A DNA stretch of 48,776 nucleotides from UBA1067 sp050874585 (GTDB taxonomy: Bacteria; Verrucomicrobiota; Kiritimatiellia; RFP12; UBA1067). Below are positions 8,295-15,194 of the stretch, piece after piece (the stretch's first letter is position 1; each line of letters begins with the position of its first letter). The stretch spans positions 1 to 48,776 of the forward strand of contig JBNMKZ010000011.1 of NCBI GenBank assembly GCA_050874585.1, in the 5' to 3' direction. A program made the position numbers and the translations under genes. The notes below the pieces were generated by a model. The model had not been told where the DNA came from. It did no database searches and was given only the letters and a program-made list of their open reading frames with translations.

Positions 8295-8663
8295 CTACAA
8301 AGTCGAAACGAATCGTGAGACGGCCGCCGCGACACCCGCCTCATCCATTGCGTCAATGTCACCAAGGCCATTGAGGAAGAGGATGAAGGCATTCCAAGCG
8401 GAATCGAGCCACGCCATAATCTCGGCCTCGCACGTCTTCGCCACATCGTAGCGAATCAGGAGATTCCCCGTCATCAGGCACAGTTCGGCCGTTTCAATCC
8501 CCGGCAATTTCTGAAGCCGCTGTATGAAAATCCCCGAGAACTTTTGCGCAAGGTCGGGATACTGCCGAACACCGTTGATGTTCACGCGAACGCGACCCGG
8601 CAACGAGTGAACGATGCGAATCTTGCCAACGCACTTCAAGTAGGCCTGAATGAGTGGATTCAT
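8295..8663 (-). CDS. HMA2 domain protein
   Basis: 122 residues starting at MNPLIQAYLK; the frame extends upstream to 8726 but purine-rich AAAGGGAAAGG sits just before this ATG. Residues 14-28 (KIRIVHSLPGRVRV) are the HMA2 signature also found at the ATPase N-terminus, followed by a ferredoxin-like pattern (ETAELCLMTGNLLIRYD). The C-terminal part has a hydrophobic helix (WNAFILFLNGLG) that may sit at the membrane. There is no CxxC metal loop. The gene is 31 bases from the ATPase gene, so a role as accessory or regulatory domain for the pump is inferred. Confidence 0.8.
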   Translation of the reverse strand: MNPLIQAYLKCVGKIRIVHSLPGRVRVNINGVRQYPDLAQKFSGIFIQRLQKLPGIETAELCLMTGNLLIRYDVAKTCEAEIMAWLDSAWNAFILFLNGLGDIDAMDEAGVAAAVSRFVSTL

Positions 8664-8698
8664 AACCTTTCCCTTTCTTACAGACGCGCCGCGTCCTC

Positions 8699-9193
8699 TT
8701 ATTTCGTGAGGGACTGCTGAAGCCACCAGAGGACGGCCAGTGGCGAGAACTTCGCACCGCCGCGCCCCATCAGGCCACGAATGAACGTGATGACCAGCAC
8801 GAATGTCATCAGTGCCGGCAGGTCGAGAAGCCCATGCGAACGGCGCAACAGAGCCTGGTTGAGCGCATAGTGAATGGCCCGCAGTTCCCCGCCAAGCACC
8901 GACCGATGGGCGCGAAACGCCGTCTCAAAGTCGAACCCGTGCGTCGCGGCGGCCACCACCAGCGAAGGCGTCAGCTTCTCCGCGTCATAAGTGACAAGTG
9001 CCGTGCCGAGAATCGGATTGACCGTCACCTCGTGGATGCCCTCCAGCCGCTTGACCGTCGCGGCAAAGTCCGCAAGACCCCGTGCCCGCCCCTTGAGGGA
9101 AGGGATGCTCAGGCGCAGACGCCCGCGAATCGAGTGGACGACCTCCAGCACACCGGAGAACGAAACGACCTGTTGAACTGTGTTCTTCATCAT
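8699..9193 (-). CDS. HMA2 domain protein with C-terminal membrane segment, first gene of the metal operon
   Basis: 164 residues from the ATG at 9193 (a second ATG follows immediately at 9190). Residues 16-29 (LEVVHSIRGRLRLS) are the HMA2 signature and KRLEGIHEVTVNPILGTALV is the second half of the ferredoxin-like fold. After about residue 100 comes a basic stretch and one membrane span (ALMTFVLVITFIRGLMG). It is the first gene after a good promoter, whose start site leaves only 3-7 bases of leader. Three HMA2 modules in consecutive genes suggest a multi-domain regulatory input to one pump. The bound metal, if any, cannot be read from sequence. Confidence 0.8.
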   Translation of the reverse strand: MMKNTVQQVVSFSGVLEVVHSIRGRLRLSIPSLKGRARGLADFAATVKRLEGIHEVTVNPILGTALVTYDAEKLTPSLVVAAATHGFDFETAFRAHRSVLGGELRAIHYALNQALLRRSHGLLDLPALMTFVLVITFIRGLMGRGGAKFSPLAVLWWLQQSLTK

Positions 9194-9203
9194 CACGCCG
9201 AAT

Positions 9204-9232
9204 AGTTTACCACGACTTACTTTCCGCGTCAA
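9204..9232 (-). promoter_or_regulatory. Promoter of the HMA2/P-type ATPase operon
   Basis: The minus strand shows TTGACG (9227-9232), a 17-bp spacer ending in TGG, and TAAACT (9204-9209): a near-consensus -35 with an extended -10. The predicted start near 9197 is 3-4 bases before the first ATG, so the first message is almost leaderless. Confidence 0.75.
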
Positions 9233-9242
9233 TGGCGAATCA

Positions 9243-10469
9243 TTAGGCGTAGCGTTCGAAATACTTCGAAAGGTATTTCTCAAGCCGCGTCTCAAGCCAC
9301 GGCGTGACATGCCAGTAGTCGCGCAGGTTCAGGTATTCCCCAATGGGGCCGTTCTGCCCCGGCTTCACACCGTACTCGCACTTCAGGAGGATGTTCCGCG
9401 CCGTCGCCTCGCTGGAGACGAACTCGATGACCTGCGTCCGAAAACCAAGAATACGCATAATCATCGCACGGAACGAGTCCGTCAGAATGTCACACAGACG
9501 CTCGCGCAGAATTGACTGGCGCATAAGACCGGCGAAAGCCCCCTTGTCGTCAAGCGTCTTCTGAAGTTCATGCTGGCAGCAGGGTGCACTTAGGATGTAC
9601 CGCGCCTTCCATTCGACACCTCGCGCCAAAGCCTCGTCAGTCGCCGTGTCACACGCATGGAGATGGAGCGAGACAACCATATCCGCCCGCTCAAGGCTCA
9701 CCGCCCCCAGATCGCTCTCAATAAAAGTGACGCGGTCGGCAACGCCAAGGCTTTCGACCATTTTCCGTGCAGACGAAATCACATCGCTCCGACGGTCGAT
9801 GCCAATGACCTTGACGGCCGGAATGCGCAGAACCTGCGAAAGATAATAGTAGAGTGCAATGGTCAAGTACGCCTTGCCGCATCCGCAGTCAACGACCGTG
9901 AAGTCAACCAACGGCCTGCCATCCTCCGGTTTCGGCTCGACTTTCACCGTCTCGCCGACGACCTTGAGAAACTCATTGACCTGATCGTACTTGCCTCGCA
10001 TGGAGGCCCGAATGCGGCCCTCGCCATCCGCCAGTCCAACCACACGAAGGTAGGCCCCCGATTCGAAACTCGTCAGGGGAAGTTTCTTCACGCGGTCATG
10101 CGGCTGAACGACAACCTCCCGATTCATTTCGGCCGAACGCGAAACAAGCACATGCCCCTTGCGCGTGACGCGCACATGAAGGTCGCCCTTTGCCGTCATC
10201 AGGTGCAGGTCGCGAGCACCCTTCTGGGCTATCAAGTCGTCAAGCCCACTGACAATGCCATTCGTGTCGAAGTTCCGCACATGAACCTGACCATCGTCCG
10301 TCATCTCGGCCTGGAACTTGCGTTCGCCGCCGATCTCAACGGGCCGAATGGCAATCCGAAACGTCTGGCCGTTGCGGCGAACGGACTGCGAAATCCGCAT
10401 GAAGCCCTCGCCAAGGACGCGGGAGCGGATTTCCTCCGCCAGCTTCGGGTCAAGTTCAAAGCGTTCCAT
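9243..10469 (-). CDS. Methyltransf_32-type SAM-dependent methyltransferase
   Basis: 408 residues. The N-terminal half (1-180) has no clear family; the C-terminal half is a Rossmann methyltransferase with the SAM loop VVDCGCGKAYLT, the acidic strand end VIGIDRRSD, and the family marks LHACDTATDEAL and SAPCCQHEL. These features are typical of Methyltransf_32 proteins (METTL25/GSTCD relatives), some of which act on RNA or ribosomal protein; the substrate here is unknown. The ATG lies one base after the yidC stop, so it is the last gene of the rpmH-rnpA-yidD-yidC operon. That position hints at a ribosome- or RNA-linked role. No terminator is visible before the next promoter. Confidence 0.82.
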   Translation of the reverse strand: MERFELDPKLAEEIRSRVLGEGFMRISQSVRRNGQTFRIAIRPVEIGGERKFQAEMTDDGQVHVRNFDTNGIVSGLDDLIAQKGARDLHLMTAKGDLHVRVTRKGHVLVSRSAEMNREVVVQPHDRVKKLPLTSFESGAYLRVVGLADGEGRIRASMRGKYDQVNEFLKVVGETVKVEPKPEDGRPLVDFTVVDCGCGKAYLTIALYYYLSQVLRIPAVKVIGIDRRSDVISSARKMVESLGVADRVTFIESDLGAVSLERADMVVSLHLHACDTATDEALARGVEWKARYILSAPCCQHELQKTLDDKGAFAGLMRQSILRERLCDILTDSFRAMIMRILGFRTQVIEFVSSEATARNILLKCEYGVKPGQNGPIGEYLNLRDYWHVTPWLETRLEKYLSKYFERYA

Positions 10470-10470
10470 A

Positions 10471-12222
10471 TCAGACCTTCCCGTGACGACGCATCTGCCG
10501 CGTCATCGGCGGATCAATCACCTCGGGAGTCAGGACATCCGACTTCGCGGACGTCTTCCGCCGAATGAGCCACATCTGGACAATCGAGAACACCTGGCTC
10601 AGCGTCCAGTAGAGCGAGAGCGCGGACGGGAACGAATAGAACATCACGAGCATCATGACGGGCATGAAGATCATCATCATCCGCTGCTGGCTCTTGTCAC
10701 CCGTTGAGGGGGTCAGGGCACTCTGAAGGGCCATTGTCAGCGCCATCAGAATCGGCAGGATGTTCAGCCCGCCGAACGGGAACCAGCTCGCGAAGAGCCC
10801 TTCCGGTTCCGACAGGTCAGCAATCCACAGGAACGGCGCGTAGCGAAGTTCAACCGCACTGCGCAACACATTGAAGAGCGCAATGAAGACCGGAATCTGG
10901 ATGAGCATCGGCAGGCACGAGCTCATCGGGTTGACCTTGTGGTTCTTGTAGAGTGCCCACGTCTCCTGCTGAAGCCGCTGCGGATTGTCCTTGTACTTCT
11001 TCTGAATCTCCTTCATCAGGGGCTGGATTTCCTGCATCTTCTTCATGCCGACCGTAGACTTGTGCGTCAGCGGCCAGAAGAGGATGCGAACGAGAATCGT
11101 CAACAGGATGATGGCAATACCGTAATTCGGAATCCAGGCATTGAACACATTGAGAATCCAGACAAGCGGATAGCAAATCCACCGCCACATGCCGAAATCC
11201 ATCACGTCGCGCATCCCAAGATCCCACAGGAGGGACTGCTTCTTCGGCCCGACATAGAAAACGCTCGTGCGCGTGGAACCGACCGTCGGGAAAGTCACTT
11301 TCGCCGCGACGCTCTCGGGACGGTAGTTCGCCGCACGAACGTCACGGGCAACCGTCGCGACGAACCCGGCATTTGCCTCCGTCGACCGCGCAAGGGCGGT
11401 CACAAAGAAGCGGTTCTTGACGGCGACCCACGACCGTGCCCCCGGGCAGGGCACGTCCATCTTGGCCGGCAACCCGGCCGCACTCTTCGAACCGCTGCAA
11501 CCACCGGAGATTCCGCCGACGAGGTAGTCCTTCAACGGCTCCTCATCCGCATGGTGGACCGCCTCGCCGCCCTTCGGACCGTCAACGAAACTGTCAATCG
11601 AGAGAAGGTCATTCTTCGAGACCCCCATCTGCATCACACCGAGCGAAAGCGAGGTGTTCGCCCCAGGCGCCGCATGGAATGTCTCCTCGTATGCAACCTG
11701 GTAATCCGCCCCGAGCGAGACCTTGCGCGTCACTTTCGCATTGACGAACACAATCTCATTGGATGAAACCGAGCGCACCTCGTACGCGGCATTCGGGGCA
11801 AGGCCCTCCACGCCATCCAACGCACCAAGCGGCGAATCCGTGAAGTCAAGAACGACGGGCGGATTATCGTCACTGACCGTACCCAGGCGATGGGCGTACT
11901 GCTTCAGCGTAGCCTTCTTGACGACGGCACCCCACGAACTGAGTTCCAGCTTGAGCTGGTCGTTCTCAAGAGTCAGGGTCTTTTCAGGAACGGACGGGGT
12001 CTCAACGACGGGAACCTGCGTAACGACCGGCTTCGCCTCTGGCGGCGGGGGCGCAGGCAATGTCACAAAAGGCGCACCGTTCGTCGTCGTGTTCGCCGTC
12101 TCGGCAAGACGGGCCTGTTCAGCAGCGGCCGCCGCCTTCTTCTGCTTGGGAATTTCAGTAAAGATGTACCAAGCCAGCACTGCACCAAGCAGCAGGCAAA
12201 TAATCTTTTCCGTCTTGTTCAT
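10471..12222 (-). CDS. yidC: Membrane protein insertase YidC
   Basis: 583 residues, the usual length of Gram-negative YidC. An N-terminal anchor (about 6-22) precedes a Pro/Ala-rich linker and a large periplasmic beta-domain (about 75-330). The conserved insertase core with five membrane segments follows (WRWICYPLVWILNVF, YGIAIILLTILVRILFWPLT, SSCLPMLIQIPVFIALFNVL), with its amphipathic HKSTVGMKKMQEIQPLMKEI coil. YidC inserts inner-membrane proteins with or without SecYEG. It belongs to the rpmH-rnpA-yidD-yidC cluster. The 51-base gap before it holds a three-codon frame (ATG GTT GAC TGA, 12226-12237) behind the ribosome-site-like AGGAAGG, ending three bases before the yidC ATG. Confidence 0.97.
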   Translation of the reverse strand: MNKTEKIICLLLGAVLAWYIFTEIPKQKKAAAAAEQARLAETANTTTNGAPFVTLPAPPPPEAKPVVTQVPVVETPSVPEKTLTLENDQLKLELSSWGAVVKKATLKQYAHRLGTVSDDNPPVVLDFTDSPLGALDGVEGLAPNAAYEVRSVSSNEIVFVNAKVTRKVSLGADYQVAYEETFHAAPGANTSLSLGVMQMGVSKNDLLSIDSFVDGPKGGEAVHHADEEPLKDYLVGGISGGCSGSKSAAGLPAKMDVPCPGARSWVAVKNRFFVTALARSTEANAGFVATVARDVRAANYRPESVAAKVTFPTVGSTRTSVFYVGPKKQSLLWDLGMRDVMDFGMWRWICYPLVWILNVFNAWIPNYGIAIILLTILVRILFWPLTHKSTVGMKKMQEIQPLMKEIQKKYKDNPQRLQQETWALYKNHKVNPMSSCLPMLIQIPVFIALFNVLRSAVELRYAPFLWIADLSEPEGLFASWFPFGGLNILPILMALTMALQSALTPSTGDKSQQRMMMIFMPVMMLVMFYSFPSALSLYWTLSQVFSIVQMWLIRRKTSAKSDVLTPEVIDPPMTRQMRRHGKV

Positions 12223-12273
12223 TTCTCAGTCAACCATCCTTCCTCTTTATAAAAGCATCCTTATCTGCCGCGC

Positions 12274-12528
12274 CTACCGCGACACGGCGGCGGGCCGCTC
12301 GCACCGCCATCTCCCCTTCGCCGGCACCGGATCGTACCCATGGCGTCCAAACGGATGACACCGAAGAATCCGCCAAAGCCCGAGAAGCGTGCCCTTCAAA
12401 GCCCCATGCACCGACAGTGCCTCAATCATGTAATTCGAGCACGACGGCACAAACCGACACGCCCCACCCATCAGGGGTGAAAGCGCAACCTGGTAACCGC
12501 GAACCAGAAATATCAGGATTGAGCGCAT
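12274..12528 (-). CDS. yidD: Membrane protein insertion efficiency factor YidD
   Basis: 84 residues starting at MRSILIFLVRGYQ. Family motifs: YQVALSPLMGGACRFVPSCS, then NYMIEALSVHGALKGTLLG and RILRCHPFGRHGYDPVP, including the conserved cysteines. YidD is a small membrane-associated protein that assists YidC. Its start overlaps the 3' end of rnpA by 16 bases, the classic arrangement, so it is probably translationally coupled. Confidence 0.95.
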   Translation of the reverse strand: MRSILIFLVRGYQVALSPLMGGACRFVPSCSNYMIEALSVHGALKGTLLGLWRILRCHPFGRHGYDPVPAKGRWRCERPAAVSR

Positions 12529-12836
12529 AACTCCCGCATCTCCGCCATGACCTCGGCACAAGTTCGGCCGCCAATGGTGCGCTTCGCAATGAAAATCCAC
12601 TCCGTCCGTTCAGGAACGGCCCCTTCCTTCACCAGCAGGCGGAAGGCTTCACGCATCAGCCGCTTGGCCCGATTGCGGGGAACCGCATCGTGGAAGGTCT
12701 TCTTGGAAACGACGACGCCGGCCAAACGGTCGGCGTCGGGGGACATCAAACGCCACCCGACGAGGAGACGCCCCTTGACGGGACGCCCCCGGTCGAAGAT
12801 ACGCTTGTATCTCGCGCCGGGGAGTCGGGTGGACAT
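12513..12836 (-). CDS. rnpA: Ribonuclease P protein component
   Basis: 107 residues. The RNA-binding RNR helix motif is seen as AVPRNRAKRLMREAFR, with the FDRGRPVKGRLLVGW opening and a basic, compact alpha-beta fold. It pairs with the catalytic RNase P RNA to mature tRNA 5' ends; the RNA gene is not in this window. It follows rpmH by 15 bases and overlaps yidD. Confidence 0.95.
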   Translation of the reverse strand: MSTRLPGARYKRIFDRGRPVKGRLLVGWRLMSPDADRLAGVVVSKKTFHDAVPRNRAKRLMREAFRLLVKEGAVPERTEWIFIAKRTIGGRTCAEVMAEMRELCAQS

Positions 12837-12851
12837 CTTTTATGCCTTACC

Positions 12852-12989
12852 TCAAACCTGGGTCAAGCGCTTGCGACCCTTCGCACGACGGGCCGCGAGA
12901 ACCTTGCGTCCGCCCTTCGTCGCCTTGCGGGCGCGATAACCGATTTTCCTTTTCCGCTTGATCTTCGACGGCTGCCATGTCATCTTCAT
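12852..12989 (-). CDS. rpmH: 50S ribosomal protein L34
   Basis: 45 residues, too short for most gene callers: MKMTWQPSKIKRKRKIGYR followed by ARKATKGGRKVLAARRAKGR and a short KRLTQV tail. This matches L34 (usual form MKRTFQPS...HGFRARM...GR.VL..RR.KGR). The start has AAAGGA eight bases upstream. It is the first gene of the rpmH-rnpA-yidD-yidC operon. Confidence 0.95.
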   Translation of the reverse strand: MKMTWQPSKIKRKRKIGYRARKATKGGRKVLAARRAKGRKRLTQV

Positions 12990-13026
12990 GATATTCGTTC
13001 CTTTCTGCTCAAATTGTTGAGTGCGT

Positions 13027-13056
13027 ATTATATCATATTCACACCAACTCCTTCAA
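13027..13056 (-). promoter_or_regulatory. Promoter of the rpmH operon
   Basis: TGATATAAT (13027-13035) with TTGAAG 18 bp upstream (13051-13056). Predicted start near 13020, giving a leader of about 31 bases that carries the rpmH ribosome site. Confidence 0.75.
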
Positions 13057-13152
13057 GTGCCCCCAGTTGGATTCGACGGGGCGGGGCGGCGAAACCGGCA
13101 GGAACCATGTCCGAGAGGAGGAACCGTCTGACGACAGACAGGAAGGCTGTGG

Positions 13153-13262
13153 AATTCCGATGCCCATCGGACGGAATTCTAATGCCCGTCGGAAAAATTT
13201 CTGATGGGCATTAAAAAGTACTCCAATGCCCATTAGACGGGCCTGTCGTCCCCAACGGACTG
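13153..13262. repeat. Second palindrome array with an exact 22-bp period
   Basis: Centres lie at 13163.5, 13185.5, 13207.5 and 13229.5, with a weaker fifth at 13251.5. Cores: TCCGATGCCCATCGGA (7-bp arms), AATGCCCGTC, TGATGGGCATT (inverted orientation) and CAATGCCCATTAG. Units 1 and 2 also form a direct repeat (GGAATTC... at 13151 and 13173). The core ATG-CC-CAT matches the outer units of the array at 3862-4081, and the period is identical. The array sits about 100 bp upstream of the rpmH promoter. Confidence 0.72.
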
Positions 13263-13435
13263 AAATCCGACGGAGGTAACGCTTTCACGGTCCGCCGCGA
13301 CTTCTGACACGGTGGTCTCCTCGACCGCCAAGATACGACCAAAACAGCCAACCCCGAAAGGAAACCATGCACACAACCAAGCCCAATCTCCCGCGCGCCT
13401 ACTCCTTATATATAGACATGCACGAGGGAGGACCC

Positions 13436-13459
13436 AAAAACCTGCCGCGCCCTCTGCGC
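13436..13459 (-). terminator. Possible terminator of the fmt-pyrC-pnp-xerD operon
   Basis: On the minus strand a short stem GCGC-AGAGG-GCGC is followed by GGCAGG and five T, starting 12 bases past the xerD stop. The stem is short and separated from the T-run, so this is weak. Confidence 0.3.
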
Positions 13460-13470
13460 AAGTGAGAAGG

Positions 13471-14364
13471 TCAATGACGCGGATGGAGGCGATGAATCTC
13501 GGCAAAGCGCCCCGCATCCACGTGCGTGTAAATCTGCGTCGTGCCAATGTCGGCGTGCCCGAGCAATTCCTGAATGGCCCGGATGTCCGCGCCGTGGGCA
13601 AGCATGTGGGAGGCGAAACTGTGCCGAAGGACGTGCGGCGAAATCCGCGCAAGGTCAATACCGACCGCCGCCGCCCGCTGCTTGATGATTTTGAAAACAC
13701 CCTGCCGCGTAAAGGGTCCGCTCCGCCGCGTGACGAAGACGTGTGTTTCCGAAAGGTCTCCGTGGGTAAAGGTTGCGCGGGCGGACGCAAGGTAGGCGTT
13801 GATTGCCCGCCCGGCGGAACCGCCGATTGGGACGATGCGTTCCTTCGAGCCCTTCCCCAAAACACGCAGAAGCTCCCCATCTGCCACAATATCATCCATC
13901 TTCAGATCACAGAGTTCGGAGACGCGCAACCCACAGCCATAAAGGACCTCCAGCATGGCACGGTCGCGCAATTCGCGAGGGGTCGTTCCACTCACCTTGT
14001 CAATGAGCGCGGCGACTTCGCTCTCGCTGAGAATCTTCGGCAGGGCCTGCTCGCGGCGCGGCGGATCCATCAGTTCCGCCGGATTGTGCCGAATGAGCCG
14101 CCGCTCGCGGAGGTAATGGAGCCACGTCCGAATGGCAATGGCTCGCCGCGCCCGCGTCGAACCCTTGAGTCCTTCCGAACGCTCCTCGCCAAGGAAGTCG
14201 GCAATCGCCTCTCGTGTCACATCCCGCGAAGCGTCGATGCCGCGCTTCTTCAGGTAGTCGGCGAAGAAACGCAAGTCGCTCGCATAGGCCTCGCACGTGT
14301 TTCGTGCCATGCCACGCTCAAGTTCCAGCGCGGCAATGTAATCGTCTATGTCATCCGCCAGCAT
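13471..14364 (-). CDS. xerD: Tyrosine recombinase XerC/XerD
   Basis: 297 residues from the ATG at 14364, which overlaps the pnp stop by one base (TGATG). N-terminal SAM-like core-binding domain (1-105) and C-terminal catalytic domain. The catalytic residues fall at Arg147 (GLRVSE), Lys171 (GKGSKER), His244 and Arg247 (HVLRHSFASHML), His270 (LLGHADIGTT) and Tyr279 (IYTH). These coincide within one residue with E. coli XerD numbering, which supports this start over longer upstream openings. It resolves chromosome dimers at dif with a partner recombinase; XerC versus XerD cannot be settled here. No dif site was found nearby. Confidence 0.92.
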   Translation of the reverse strand: MLADDIDDYIAALELERGMARNTCEAYASDLRFFADYLKKRGIDASRDVTREAIADFLGEERSEGLKGSTRARRAIAIRTWLHYLRERRLIRHNPAELMDPPRREQALPKILSESEVAALIDKVSGTTPRELRDRAMLEVLYGCGLRVSELCDLKMDDIVADGELLRVLGKGSKERIVPIGGSAGRAINAYLASARATFTHGDLSETHVFVTRRSGPFTRQGVFKIIKQRAAAVGIDLARISPHVLRHSFASHMLAHGADIRAIQELLGHADIGTTQIYTHVDAGRFAEIHRLHPRH

Positions 14365-15194
14365 CACAATCCCGACGGCAGACGACCGAGAAACTCGCCA
14401 ACCAATGCGCGCATCCGGGGCTTGGCCGCCTCGCCGGCGGCAATGACTTCCGCGTGCGCAAGCAGCTGGGGCGAAATTCCCGCCGCGAGATTGGTGACGA
14501 GTGAAACGCCGGCGACATTCAGTCCGCACGCCCGGGCGAAGACAGCCTCCGGCACGGTGGACATACCGACGACATCGGCACCCAGCGTCCGATAGGCGCG
14601 AATCTCCGCCGGTGTCTCATAGGCCGGACCGGCCGAAAAGGCGTAGACACCTTCCTGAATCCGCAGGCCCAGGCGGGCCGCACAGGCATGAAGCGTCGCC
14701 GCCAGCGAACGCGAATAGACCTCGGTCATGTCGGGAAAGCGCGGACCCCAGTCCGAATCGTGGGGTCCGATGAGCGGACTCATCCCCAGCAAATTGATAT
14801 GATCGTGAAGGATCACGAAATCACCCGGGCGAAGCGCGGCGTTGATGCCACCGGCCGCATTCGTCAGGAGGAGATTCCGACAGCCCATTCGCCGCAGAAT
14901 ATCGACCGGCAGAACCACCGGTTCCCATCCCACGCCCTCATAGAAATGCCGCCGCCCGCACCAGGCCGCCACCAACCGCCCGCATCGGCGGTAGAGGATG
15001 AATTCTCCCGAATGGCCCTGAACCGTTGACGCGCCCAGCCCCTGAATAGCCGAATAGGGAATACGAACGAGAGCCTCGTCCATTTCAAGGGCATCACCCC
15101 AACCACTCCCGAGCATAATGCCCAGGTCCGGCACCTGCCGGAAGCAGATTTCGGGAAAACAGGCGACCGCCGCATCAAAGAACTTTCGATTCAT
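14364..15194 (-). CDS. Purine-nucleoside phosphorylase (trimeric type)
   Basis: 276 residues, the usual length of trimeric PNP. Motifs: GIMLGSGWGD (phosphate loop), VQGHSGEF, GRRHFYEGVG, LLLTNAAGGIN, FSAGPAYETPAEIRAYRTLG and GADVVGMSTVPEAVFA. It cleaves purine ribonucleosides with phosphate to the free base and ribose 1-phosphate, in cytoplasmic salvage. The start overlaps the pyrC stop as ATGA. It belongs to the fmt-pyrC-pnp-xerD operon. Confidence 0.94.
   Translation of the reverse strand: MNRKFFDAAVACFPEICFRQVPDLGIMLGSGWGDALEMDEALVRIPYSAIQGLGASTVQGHSGEFILYRRCGRLVAAWCGRRHFYEGVGWEPVVLPVDILRRMGCRNLLLTNAAGGINAALRPGDFVILHDHINLLGMSPLIGPHDSDWGPRFPDMTEVYSRSLAATLHACAARLGLRIQEGVYAFSAGPAYETPAEIRAYRTLGADVVGMSTVPEAVFARACGLNVAGVSLVTNLAAGISPQLLAHAEVIAAGEAAKPRMRALVGEFLGRLPSGL

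Larger units (their letters stand above)
13057..13470. other. Intergenic region between xerD and the rpmH promoter
   Basis: About 410 bases with no supportable gene. It holds a second 22-bp-period palindrome array (13153-13262) and a small hairpin (GTCTG/CAGAC near 13126-13140). Close to xerD there is a weak GC stem followed by T5 that may end the fmt operon. The remainder is unremarkable. Confidence 0.65.

Noticed and set aside
13153..13262. Palindrome array near rpmH as oriC
   Set aside because: rpmH-rnpA-yidC often lies near oriC, but there are no DnaA boxes, AT-rich unwinding region or dnaA gene.
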